From a virus: DNA of 64,000 bases. This document shows, piece by piece, positions 41,808-48,858 of this stretch. The notes beneath the pieces are model-generated. The model saw only the letters and a program-made list of their open reading frames with translations. It had not been told where the DNA came from and made no database searches. The DNA is taken from positions 1 through 64,000 of IMG/VR virus record IMGVR_UViG_3300034175_000060; one strand, written 5' to 3'. Each line of letters opens with the position of its first letter. Within the stretch, counting starts at the first letter, position 1. The translations under genes and the position numbers were made by a program.

Positions 41808-42010
41808 TGCTCCGCAGCCTATTCCAAGCCATCTTCGGAAGCTTCTCACGCAAGGCTGCGCAGGAAGCTAGGCGTATTGGAGATCATGATATGATTATGC
41901 GTATGATTGTCCAAGCTAATGCTATTGCACGTGGGGAGGAGATTTCAAATCCGTCTGGATTTACTCTCCCTAAACCTATTATTCCTGAACGTAGAAAGGT
42001 TGCCCGATGA
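41807..42010 (+). CDS. Small basic protein (67 aa)
   Basis: TAATG overlap start. Arg/Ala-rich N-terminal half (SFSRKAAQEARRIGDHDMIM) and Pro-rich C-terminus. The function is unknown. Confidence 0.52.
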   Translation: MLRSLFQAIFGSFSRKAAQEARRIGDHDMIMRMIVQANAIARGEEISNPSGFTLPKPIIPERRKVAR

Positions 42011-42156
42011 ATAGTAATTTTGAGCAAGGTGAAGTAGATAGATATTGGCCTAAGAATCACGCTTTGGAATATTACAAGGCAATACTTGAAGGTTTGTTGG
42101 AGCGTATAGAACGTGTTAGAATGAAGATTATTGAATTGGAGAGGAAAGCACCATGA
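42007..42156 (+). CDS. Small hypothetical protein (49 aa)
   Basis: ATGA overlap start. Helical C-terminal part (LLERIERVRMKIIELERKAP) suggests a coiled coil. The function is unknown. Confidence 0.5.
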   Translation: MNSNFEQGEVDRYWPKNHALEYYKAILEGLLERIERVRMKIIELERKAP

Positions 42157-42263
42157 GACATTACCGTAGACACAGTTGCCTTGGGCCAGTTGGTAGCTAT
42201 GTGCTGCTGATTCTTTTTGATGGTTGTGCTGATGGGAGGGTGTTGATAGGGTGGCTCTCATAG
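42153..42263 (+). CDS. Possible small protein (36 aa)
   Basis: ATGA overlap with the previous gene and a GAGAGG ribosome site. Short hydrophobic centre (VGSYVLLILFDGCADG). It is short enough to be spurious. Confidence 0.35.
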   Translation: MRHYRRHSCLGPVGSYVLLILFDGCADGRVLIGWLS

Positions 42264-42314
42264 GAGGGCTTTTCTGTATTAGTAGTGCGCTATTTAGTTG
42301 TGTCCAATACAAGC

Positions 42315-42342
42315 TTGACAACTGTCAGAATTGTTATAAAAT
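42315..42342 (+). promoter_or_regulatory. Promoter before the HTH-like gene
   Basis: TTGACA (42315-42320), 16-bp spacer, TAAAAT (42337-42342), about 30 bp before ATG 42371. Confidence 0.6.
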
Positions 42343-42370
42343 GGTAGTTCTACAGAAGAAAGGAATTATC

Positions 42371-42589
42371 ATGGCAAAAGTAAAATTCAGTAAAGACGTG
42401 GCACTATCTTATCGTGAGCAAGGAATGTCTCACCAAGAAATATCTGAAATTATGGGTTGTTCGCTGAAGTGGGTAAACAGTGCCTTGGTGGGAGTACCTA
42501 AAGGCAACATGCGTGTCCCTGTTGACGATACGAAGATTCAAGTCATGAATCTAGTTAGAGAACTGCTAGTGAAACTGGAGGCATTGTAA
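42371..42589 (+). CDS. Small HTH protein
   Basis: A 72-aa protein. DVALSYREQGMSHQEISEIM followed by GCSLKWVNSALVG is a helix-turn-helix of the resolvase/Trp-repressor type. ATG 42371 follows AAAGGAA. It could be a regulator, or supply DNA recognition for its neighbours. It overlaps the next gene by 1 bp. Confidence 0.6.
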   Translation: MAKVKFSKDVALSYREQGMSHQEISEIMGCSLKWVNSALVGVPKGNMRVPVDDTKIQVMNLVRELLVKLEAL

Positions 42590-43785
42590 TGTTGGGTACG
42601 CGAATTAAAACTATCAACTTCGGCTGGTGTGAAGCTATCTCTGACATGTATGTAATTGAAGGTAAGAAATCTCGTGGTGGTTGGGTTGATGTCAAGTTTG
42701 ACAACACCGGTTATGTGAAGAGAAATGTCATAGTTGATTTCTTCAATCAAGGTTGCGTGCGCGACTCCAGCATACCTATTGTAATCGAGATTGGTCAGAT
42801 ATACCACACAAATCTTTCTGGTGATGTGAAGATTATTGGAGGGGATAGAAATCTAAATATCCAGATTGAGTTTCTGGAGAGCGGCAATACTTACAAAGCG
42901 CAGAAAGACGCACTTCTCACAGGATTTGTTAAGGACAAACCATCTGTTGACAAAAGGCTGGTTAAGGAAGAGGAAGAAAAGCAACACAGGAAGTATGTTG
43001 CAGAATGTGAAGCTTCTGTGAGAAAGAACGCAGAAGAACATGCTAAACGCATCAAACAGGCTAAGAAGGATGAACGTGCGAAGTTAATCAAAGAACACAA
43101 AGAATTTGTTGAAGCTTCTAAGCAGGAACGAAAACATAAGAACGAATCGTTGCTTCAGAAAGCGTTAGATTTCTCTTATGTGCAAATCGACCAAACTACT
43201 TACAGTGCAGGGCTTCTTAACGTTGATTTCAAAGATATAGAGGGTAAGTGGGTGTTGCGATACAGAAATCCTAAGACCAAAGATTTCGTTCAAACTCGCT
43301 TAGGTAAACTCCATAACAACATGACCCAACGAGGAAAGAAAGATTCTGCACTGCAAGACGTACATAACAAATCCTACAACGGTGTCTCCGTAAGCGAAGA
43401 GTTCAAGAATGCACAAACATTCTGTGACTGGGCGGTACAGCAACCCGGATGGGGCTTAGGTTATGATCTTGAGAAAGATTTATTGGTAGACGGCAACCGA
43501 GAGTACTCTTCTGAAGCTTGCTGCTTCCTGCCTGCGGACTTGAACATGGTTATTGCTTTCAAAGGTAAAGTTGATTGTATTAAGAGCGGAGAGTGTTATA
43601 CAGCACGAGCTTCGGCAAGAGGTGAGAGTTTTGTCCTCGGTAGATTTGAGACTGAGGAAGAGGCAACTTCGGCTTGTCTTGAATACAAACACGAGAGGGC
43701 CATGAAACTACTTGAGATATTCAAGCCGTACATTTCTCCCAAAGCTGTAGATAAGTTAATTGAGCTATTTGGAAAATCTCATTGA
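42589..43785 (+). CDS. Large AP2/HNH-degenerate protein, putative homing-type factor
   Basis: A 398-aa protein. N-terminal region with beta elements (about 1-110), a long Lys/Glu coiled coil (about 115-195), then a region where KSYNGVSVSEEFKNAQTFCD, GYDLEKDLLVDGNREYSSEA and CCFLPADLNMV match the degenerate HNH segment of phage endonucleases. The end, TARASARGESFVLGRFETEE, then EATSACLEYKHERAMKLLEI, matches an AP2 module. The HNH His residues are not clear, so it may bind DNA without cutting. Confidence 0.6.
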   Translation: MLGTRIKTINFGWCEAISDMYVIEGKKSRGGWVDVKFDNTGYVKRNVIVDFFNQGCVRDSSIPIVIEIGQIYHTNLSGDVKIIGGDRNLNIQIEFLESGNTYKAQKDALLTGFVKDKPSVDKRLVKEEEEKQHRKYVAECEASVRKNAEEHAKRIKQAKKDERAKLIKEHKEFVEASKQERKHKNESLLQKALDFSYVQIDQTTYSAGLLNVDFKDIEGKWVLRYRNPKTKDFVQTRLGKLHNNMTQRGKKDSALQDVHNKSYNGVSVSEEFKNAQTFCDWAVQQPGWGLGYDLEKDLLVDGNREYSSEACCFLPADLNMVIAFKGKVDCIKSGECYTARASARGESFVLGRFETEEEATSACLEYKHERAMKLLEIFKPYISPKAVDKLIELFGKSH

Positions 43786-43810
43786 CTTTTGAGACAGCTA
43801 TCTATATAAT
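43782..43810 (+). promoter_or_regulatory. Promoter of the resolvase gene
   Basis: TTGACT (43782-43787), 17-bp spacer, TATAAT (43805-43810), 27 bp before the ATG. Confidence 0.72.
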
Positions 43811-43837
43811 TACTACATCAACTTACAAGGAGAATTC

Positions 43838-44503
43838 ATGAAACGTTTTGCTTATCTTCGTTGCAGTAGTGACGTACAAAGTACGGATCACCAAAAGAAT
43901 ACTATCATTCAGAGTGGGTATGTTCCAGATGTTTGGTATTCAGAAGACGGTGTATCTGGTACTACGTCTGCTAGTAAACGCCCAGAGTTTCAGAAGATGA
44001 TGCTAGAGGCAGTGGAAGGAGACGAAGTTTTGGTATTTGCTGTAGATCGCCTTGGTAGGAGGGCTGCTGACATCCTTCAAACGGTAGAATTATTCATCGA
44101 AAAGAAGATCAAACTACGTATCCATGCTTTCGACAATCTAGACATCACAAGTATGTATGGCAAAGTTTTGGTGCAGTTCTTGGCTGTGTTCGCGGAACTG
44201 GATCGTGCTCAGATCATTGCACGCTGTGTCAGCGGAAATCAAAAGAAGAAAGATGCTGGTGTTATCCTTGGCAGAGGCTTCACTATTCCGCCTGAAATTT
44301 TGGAAAATTTAAAAATCGATCAAGATTCTGGTATGACTCTAAATGAACTGGCGGGGAAATATGACATCAATCGAGCCACAATCAGTCGGAATCTTATTGA
44401 ATGGGGAAGCAATCTCAGTGAGTACGAAACCCGCTGGAATACATTCCAACAGCAGAAAGAAGATCGTCGTTTGAGTAAGATTGCCAAGCTTCAAAACACG
44501 TAA
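43838..44503 (+). CDS. Serine recombinase (resolvase/invertase family)
   Basis: A 221-aa protein. KRFAYLRCSSDVQSTDHQKN holds the nucleophile Ser. VFAVDRLGRRAADIL and LVQFLAVFAELDRAQIIAR carry the conserved Arg and E-helix motifs. The C-terminal HTH (MTLNELAGKYDINRATISRN) binds DNA. Small resolvases separate multimers or invert segments. Lying next to the origin-like region, it may resolve genome multimers. ATG 43838 follows AAGGAG. Confidence 0.85.
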   Translation: MKRFAYLRCSSDVQSTDHQKNTIIQSGYVPDVWYSEDGVSGTTSASKRPEFQKMMLEAVEGDEVLVFAVDRLGRRAADILQTVELFIEKKIKLRIHAFDNLDITSMYGKVLVQFLAVFAELDRAQIIARCVSGNQKKKDAGVILGRGFTIPPEILENLKIDQDSGMTLNELAGKYDINRATISRNLIEWGSNLSEYETRWNTFQQQKEDRRLSKIAKLQNT

Positions 44504-44519
44504 TTATAAATTCATTCGA

Positions 44520-44553
44520 GGGAGACACTTACACAGTGGACTCCCTTTATTTT
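44520..44553 (+). terminator. Terminator after the resolvase gene
   Basis: GGGAG (44520-44524) with inner CACT pairs with AGTG and CTCCC (44541-44545), followed by TTTATTTT. Confidence 0.7.
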
Positions 44554-45100
44554 CGCCCAAATTTCTCTATAAAATTTTTTTAGAATCACCCTCCCAATCC
44601 CACCTCAAATAACCCTTAATAGAACTTATTTTGTAGGTTATTCCACCATTTATACCACTTATTTTCTCTTAAATAGTGCCATTTTGGTGCGATTATTTCA
44701 GTAAATTATTTTCAAATTTAATTGGACAGAAGCTGTCGTGTGGTTTAACAGGCAGGACACCACGGCTGGAATGTTGTCTAAACTGCACCAAATATCTCGT
44801 TGAGTAAATCCAATGAGATGGAGTGTTGCTTTCAGAGCAATCACCAATACGCATAACACTATCCCTCATAGCACCTCTATCCATCACCCTACCCACCACC
44901 TATAATCCCTTTCTAATCAGCTACATACGCCCCTCTGTGAGCCTCGTGAGCGAAGCGAGCTACCCTCCCACATATACCACTATCACGCCTCCTGTAGCGC
45001 CTCTGTCAATAACTCCCATCCCATTGTGATAGCAGCCTGACAACTGTTGTTCTCATGTAACTTATTGCACATCGGTAATGTTATCTAGGAGAAACATTAT

Positions 45101-45172
45101 ATGATAACTAGACTGGTCAGTACAGTTATGAATAAATTCCGCGATAAAGAACACTCTTGTGAATGGGGATGA
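45101..45172 (+). CDS. Possible 23-aa peptide in the origin-like region
   Basis: ATG 45101 follows AGGAG at good spacing and reads MITRLVSTVMNKFRDKEHSC to TGA. The length is too short for certainty. Confidence 0.25.
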   Translation: MITRLVSTVMNKFRDKEHSCEWG

Positions 45173-45207
45173 TATTTGAGGGTTTAATACCGAACGGTAA
45201 AGAAGAG

Positions 45208-45238
45208 TTATCCCAAGTTATACACAGGGTTATCCACA
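45208..45238 (+). other. Cluster of three DnaA-box-like sequences
   Basis: TTATCCCAA (45208-45216), TTATACACA (45218-45226) and TTATCCACA (45230-45238). The last is the exact bacterial DnaA consensus; the others differ by two and one base. Same orientation, starts 10 and 12 bp apart, about one helical turn. Confidence 0.65.
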
Positions 45239-45370
45239 GTTGTCACAATAGCATGTATTATGTGTGAATACAGGTGTATTGTCAGGCTACCTGATATAGA
45301 TAGGATAGGCCACAGATAGGGCCTGTGAGGACTACCACCTGTGTACATACACATAGCCTAGCACAATAAC

Positions 45371-45391
45371 AAAACCCACCGTGTAGGTGGG
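45371..45391 (-). terminator. Terminator of the leftward small-gene block
   Basis: On the minus strand CCCACC-TACAC-GGTGGG (45391-45375), then TTTTGTT. A second stem GGGGCG/CGCCCC (45389-45416) lies just before it. Confidence 0.72.
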
Positions 45392-45451
45392 GCGAGTGTA
45401 ACGAGAAAGCGCCCCGTAGGACGCCTTGTATGGATGTTATTGTGAGAGTTG

Positions 45452-45661
45452 TTAGCCGATCATAACCTTGTGTGCGGTTGCTTCGTCCCACCGCGCTTTG
45501 ATGTCAGCATAAACAGCTTCGGCCAATTCATCGTTGTTCAACACCGCTGCCAATACTTTCAAGTTTGACAAACCGTTATAGCCTTCACCGTTAACCAGCG
45601 CTTCTGCAATCTCTTCTACATCCATACCGTTGATGATTACTGGATTGTTTGCGTTGTTCAT
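45452..45661 (-). CDS. Hypothetical acidic protein (69 aa)
   Basis: ATG 45661 follows AAAGGA. Helical and acidic (MDVEEIAEALVNGEGYNGLS, NDELAEAVYADIKARWDEAT). Own promoter at 45702. The function is unknown. Confidence 0.6.
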   Translation of the reverse strand: MNNANNPVIINGMDVEEIAEALVNGEGYNGLSNLKVLAAVLNNDELAEAVYADIKARWDEATAHKVMIG

Positions 45662-45701
45662 GATGTTTTCCTTTGTTTGGGTTGTTTGCTACTGAGACTT
45701 C

Positions 45702-45730
45702 ATAATACAACGCATTTAGCCCACATGCAA
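45702..45730 (-). promoter_or_regulatory. Leftward early-type promoter
   Basis: On the minus strand TTGCAT (45730-45725), 17-bp spacer, TATTAT (45707-45702). Confidence 0.6.
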
Positions 45731-45768
45731 GCCTTATTTGCACATGAGCGTAAGCGAATGTTGTGTTG

Positions 45769-46101
45769 TTATTTGACCACTTTAACAGAGTAAGTAGCAG
45801 TGTCACCCTTGAATCCGCTATTCTCATTATATTGCTTACGTGCTTGCTTCAGAGCATCATTTCTATCATATGCAACAACTTCCGTCTTATACTCTTCCGA
45901 ACTCCAGCCCGAACCGTACGATTGATAGTTAGGAGTAATGGTTACAGAGAAGGTTTTGAAGCTCTTCTTAGGTTTTGCTACCGCTACAGTACCACTAAGC
46001 TTTTCTTCCAGTTGCTGTACAGTTCCTTCAGTATATCCGCCTTCGGTGATGTAGAAGATTTCTTTGCCTTCGCGGGTCAGTTTGCCGATACGTGCGTCCA
46101 T
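45769..46101 (-). CDS. Hypothetical protein (110 aa)
   Basis: ATG 46101 follows AAGGAG. Basic beta-rich protein (KSFKTFSVTITPNYQSYGSG) with a DRNDALKQARKQYNENSGF helix, ending in a TYSVKVVK strand. The function is unknown. Confidence 0.6.
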   Translation of the reverse strand: MDARIGKLTREGKEIFYITEGGYTEGTVQQLEEKLSGTVAVAKPKKSFKTFSVTITPNYQSYGSGWSSEEYKTEVVAYDRNDALKQARKQYNENSGFKGDTATYSVKVVK

Positions 46102-46149
46102 TTGAAACTCCTTGTTTTGCTGTGTTTGTTTGCACTTCCAATACAAACC

Positions 46150-46177
46150 ATTCTACACGCTTCCCAGCCGAACACAA
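46150..46177 (-). promoter_or_regulatory. Leftward early-type promoter
   Basis: On the minus strand TTGTGT (46177-46172), 16-bp spacer, TAGAAT (46155-46150). Confidence 0.5.
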
Positions 46178-46193
46178 GCAATTTCTACACAAT

Positions 46194-46382
46194 CTAATCT
46201 TGTCTCTTCTCTGCAACAGCAAGCGTCGCACCCCTACAACCATACGTCACCCACACTTGTTCCGCCTCATATTCTGGAATAGCTTCTCTATAGATAATTT
46301 CATAGAACGGGTATGGAGTGTATGCACTTGTCTTTCTAAAGGATTCGTACATATATTCTAACAGTGTTTCATTACTCTGCAT
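46194..46382 (-). CDS. Hypothetical protein (62 aa)
   Basis: ATG 46382 lies 8 nt after AAGGA; ATG 46391 is an alternative. Tyr/Glu-rich (LLEYMYESFRKTSAYTPYPF). Start overlaps the upstream gene. The function is unknown. Confidence 0.5.
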   Translation of the reverse strand: MQSNETLLEYMYESFRKTSAYTPYPFYEIIYREAIPEYEAEQVWVTYGCRGATLAVAEKRQD

Positions 46383-46614
46383 AATATTCATCCTTATACC
46401 GCCAGTGGTTGCAATAATGCGGAACAGGCTCATGATAAAAGATAACAGGCACTTTCTTCCACACCCATTGCAGCCACGCTATGCGCCCATCAGCAAGCCG
46501 TTTAGGCCACAGGGCATACACATGTAGCCTGTTATTGTACAGATGCTCTAAGTGTGCTTGAGAGGCTTTGTATCGTTCTTCTTTAGTTTTACCTAGGAGC
46601 ATATTATTCCTCAT
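46372..46614 (-). CDS. Hypothetical protein (80 aa)
   Basis: Basic, aromatic protein (RYKASQAHLEHLYNNRLHVY, IAWLQWVWKKVPVIFYHEPV) ending DEYYAE. Overlaps genes on both sides. The function is unknown. Confidence 0.52.
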   Translation of the reverse strand: MRNNMLLGKTKEERYKASQAHLEHLYNNRLHVYALWPKRLADGRIAWLQWVWKKVPVIFYHEPVPHYCNHWRYKDEYYAE

Positions 46615-46801
46615 TCCTCTTCATCAAATAAAACGCATACATATCATTCGTACGTGGCTTAGGGCATTCCCCTTTAGACGGCTTACAAGCTATCTCCACA
46701 CCCATAACCACCTTCACCACTGTAACGGGATAGCCTAACGTGCAGCGAGCTATGTAGCCTGTTTCTAAGGCTTTGCAGCGTGTGCATGTTCGGGCTTTCA
46801 T
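46604..46801 (-). CDS. Small Cys-rich protein (65 aa)
   Basis: CTRCKALETGYIARC, then a Cys in IACKPSKGECPKP, could bind one zinc ion. Overlaps the next gene by 11 bp. The function is unknown. Confidence 0.55.
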   Translation of the reverse strand: MKARTCTRCKALETGYIARCTLGYPVTVVKVVMGVEIACKPSKGECPKPRTNDMYAFYLMKRNEE

Positions 46802-46804
46802 AGG

Positions 46805-47296
46805 TTATTCCTTTGGGGAATTAGGAAGCTTGCGCCAATGTGTTACAACACCCTCGACAATTTCATGGTCACGTGAATGTTGCCACTTGCCATCTGCAAC
46901 ATAGGCCATCATAACACTGCTATCGTCTTTACAGACAATCAAAAAGTCTACCAAATGAGAATCAGGCATCCCATCAGCAACACTATGCCATTTACTCTTC
47001 TTAGCCTTCTTTACAGCAGCTTGGGAATGCTTGGCTATTCCGCGCTCCGCTTGTCCTTCGCTATGGCGTCGGATGAATTTCTCTGTGTCTTTAGTTTCGT
47101 ATTCTGTGTATTCTTCAAAACCACCGCCAGCAGGATTGTGAACCAATTCGCCATCACTATCTGCAAAGATATAAGCTGCATTGAGATACTGAGCGTCAGA
47201 ACCACTATACCAGTGATAGCCTAACGTTTTAATCAGCACACACTGCAACCGCTCAGATTGTTCTGGATTATCTACTTTAAATTTATAAGCTTTCAT
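46805..47296 (-). CDS. Hypothetical protein (163 aa) with DUF551-like end
   Basis: ATG 47296 follows GAGGA at the end of the upstream gene. The C-terminal part, WHSVADGMPDSHLVDFLIVC, followed by YVADGKWQHS and VTHWRKLPNSPKE, resembles DUF551, a short domain of unknown function common in phages. The N-terminal half is separate and unknown. Confidence 0.6.
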   Translation of the reverse strand: MKAYKFKVDNPEQSERLQCVLIKTLGYHWYSGSDAQYLNAAYIFADSDGELVHNPAGGGFEEYTEYETKDTEKFIRRHSEGQAERGIAKHSQAAVKKAKKSKWHSVADGMPDSHLVDFLIVCKDDSSVMMAYVADGKWQHSRDHEIVEGVVTHWRKLPNSPKE

Positions 47297-47297
47297 A

Positions 47298-47498
47298 TCA
47301 TTCGTCCTCATACTTAATAAGCGAAGTGCTTTTCAGCAAAGAAACATAAGTGGCATCCTTGTAAGCTTGTTCTTCGCTGGGGAAATACTTTTCAGATAGC
47401 TGCTCAGTTTTATCATTGTACCAAAACCATTTACTGCTGCAAAGTGCTTGTTGGGCAACATAACCAAAACTCTGCGCGTGTTCTTTATAAGTTTTCAT
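47298..47498 (-). CDS. Hypothetical protein (66 aa)
   Basis: KTYKEHAQSFGYVAQQALCS and WFWYNDKTEQLSEKYFPSEE, ending in an acidic tail. The function is unknown. Preceded by a promoter. Confidence 0.55.
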   Translation of the reverse strand: MKTYKEHAQSFGYVAQQALCSSKWFWYNDKTEQLSEKYFPSEEQAYKDATYVSLLKSTSLIKYEDE

Positions 47499-47524
47499 GT
47501 TATTCCTCTGTTGTCGATGTATTG

Positions 47525-47553
47525 ATCATAATCTGCTTAGGAAGCTGTGTCAA
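47525..47553 (-). promoter_or_regulatory. Leftward promoter
   Basis: On the minus strand TTGACA (47553-47548), 17-bp spacer, TATGAT (47530-47525), 27 bp before ATG 47498. Confidence 0.6.
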
Positions 47554-47573
47554 GGGATTTGTGAGGATTGTTG

Positions 47574-47900
47574 TTATTGTGTATCACCAAAGATTTTATA
47601 CACTGTATCCGCATCAATTTCCACCAAGCCATCTTCTGCCAGATTGCACGCTGTACGAATCTTTCGATACTCTTCTGTGGCTTCTTTACCCCAATGATTC
47701 AGTAATTGCCACTGTCCCCGATATTCTTTATCCATACGTTTCATAGCCTCAAACCGGCTAGGCTTCCTGAACAGGAAGAATCCAGTAAGATACTTGTCCA
47801 CAAGCTTATTCTGCTCCGCTTGAATCTCTTTGAGCAATGTCTGCTCGTATTTGAAAGCTGCCTCTCGCAGTTTGTAATAGTTTAGTTTTATTGTAATCAT
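47574..47900 (-). CDS. Hypothetical helical protein (108 aa)
   Basis: Charged helices (YEQTLLKEIQAEQNKLVDKY, MKRMDKEYRGQWQLLNHWGK) with an acidic C-terminus. Starts at the stop of the next upstream gene (1-bp overlap). The function is unknown. Confidence 0.58.
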   Translation of the reverse strand: MITIKLNYYKLREAAFKYEQTLLKEIQAEQNKLVDKYLTGFFLFRKPSRFEAMKRMDKEYRGQWQLLNHWGKEATEEYRKIRTACNLAEDGLVEIDADTVYKIFGDTQ

Positions 47901-48094
47901 TATTGCTCCACATTTGTTATCTCAGGCGTATCATCAGAATCTAAATGCCAGTATTCATCAACATCATATCCTCCTTCGATACGCACATCAGCCATAGTCC
48001 TAGAATTAGCTATCTCGATGGCTCCCTCTTCGGAATCAGCTTCTACCTCAGTACAGCAGGATACAGTAACGCTTCCGTGTATTTGATAGAGCAT
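47900..48094 (-). CDS. Small acidic protein (64 aa)
   Basis: Reads as a strand-helix-strand unit (YQIHGSVTVSCCTEVEADSE, EGAIEIANSRTMADVRIEGG) followed by an acidic tail; similar short proteins are frequent in phages. The function is unknown. Confidence 0.55.
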   Translation of the reverse strand: MLYQIHGSVTVSCCTEVEADSEEGAIEIANSRTMADVRIEGGYDVDEYWHLDSDDTPEITNVEQ

Positions 48095-48106
48095 GTCAAT
48101 ACCCCA

Positions 48107-48310
48107 TCAGTAACAACGACTAACAACACTACCACCGGGCATCACATCTGCTGTGCAAGTGGTAGTGTTGCCAAAATAGTCAGTTGACGTAAGCGTGCTT
48201 CCCAACGAATTGCTTGTAAGCTCCACAGAAGGCTTTTGCACTGTAGCGGCTAGCGCAAGGAAGAGACATAGGGCAATGACAAATGTTACGAGGAGGGTTT
48301 CTGGTTTCAT
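48107..48310 (-). CDS. Small exported or membrane-anchored protein (67 aa)
   Basis: N-terminal hydrophobic segment (LLVTFVIALCLFLALAATVQ) acts as anchor or signal peptide. The outer part is Ser/Thr-rich with two Cys near the end (TCTADVMPGGSVVSRCY) that could form a disulfide. Possibly periplasmic, such as an exclusion factor; no family is recognised. Confidence 0.55.
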   Translation of the reverse strand: MKPETLLVTFVIALCLFLALAATVQKPSVELTSNSLGSTLTSTDYFGNTTTCTADVMPGGSVVSRCY

Positions 48311-48351
48311 TTTGCACTCCGTTTAAATGGTTTCATGATAAGGGGTTCCTT

Positions 48352-48441
48352 TTAGGTGGATTTATACTGCTCTTGTAAATATTGTTCCTGTTCGTGCAGC
48401 ATGTCAAGCCATTCTTGTAATTGCTGTTGTTCTGGCGTCAT
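48352..48441 (-). CDS. Very small Gln/Glu-rich protein (29 aa)
   Basis: ATG 48441 follows GGAGG. Sequence TPEQQQLQEWLDMLHEQEQY is one charged helix. Overlaps the previous gene by 4 bp. The function is unknown. Confidence 0.45.
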   Translation of the reverse strand: MTPEQQQLQEWLDMLHEQEQYLQEQYKST

Positions 48442-48680
48442 GCAACCTCCAATATAATACTAGGCAAATTCAATTCTACACCCTTCCACCACTTGCACAA
48501 GGTTTCTTTCTCCTTAGCTGTGCAATAGTAGCCTAGAAGCTCCCAAAAAGCATGTAGGCGCTTGTTTGTCTCAACACCGGGCGGATGCTCTATATGGTCT
48601 GACAAGATGCGCAGGTAGTCGCTAATGAGGACGGCTTTGCACACTTCATATTGTTGATCGTCTGTAAGTTCAATATTCAT
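48438..48680 (-). CDS. Hypothetical protein (80 aa)
   Basis: Helical, starting MNIELTDDQQYEVCKAVLIS, with YYCTAKEKETLCKWWKGVEL. ATGA overlap with the gene upstream. The function is unknown. Confidence 0.55.
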   Translation of the reverse strand: MNIELTDDQQYEVCKAVLISDYLRILSDHIEHPPGVETNKRLHAFWELLGYYCTAKEKETLCKWWKGVELNLPSIILEVA

Positions 48681-48850
48681 AATTCCACCACATAGCCAAC
48701 TTCAATTAATCGATTATCCACAGGATGCTGAATATACACATTAGCATCACACGGCTTACCATCTCGCAGACAACGAGTTTTCACCATATCGCGACCTAGG
48801 TCGTCTAGTTCGGCGGGGTCTTGCAATAGCTCTATAACTTCGTATTTCAT
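48677..48850 (-). CDS. Hypothetical protein (57 aa)
   Basis: ATG 48850 follows AAGGA. KYEVIELLQDPAELDDLGRD, TRCLRDGKPCDANVYIQHPV. Lies directly after the polymerase-like gene and is probably co-transcribed with it. The function is unknown. Confidence 0.55.
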   Translation of the reverse strand: MKYEVIELLQDPAELDDLGRDMVKTRCLRDGKPCDANVYIQHPVDNRLIEVGYVVEL

Positions 48851-48858
48851 ATCAATCC

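Larger units (their letters stand above)
44554..45370. other. Non-coding region, candidate replication origin
   Basis: About 0.8 kb lies between two facing terminators with no supported gene except a 23-aa candidate. The first 170 bp are AT-rich (44556-44720), as in unwinding elements. Three DnaA-box-like 9-mers follow at 45208-45238. Further on are CACAG/CTGTG and TGTGTA/TACACA (45341-45354) inverted repeats. This layout resembles a theta-type origin; function is inferred. Confidence 0.5.

Noticed and set aside
48702-48718. TTATCCACA sequence near 48706
   Set aside because: It lies within the coding sequence of the 57-aa gene, is single, and has no neighbouring boxes.
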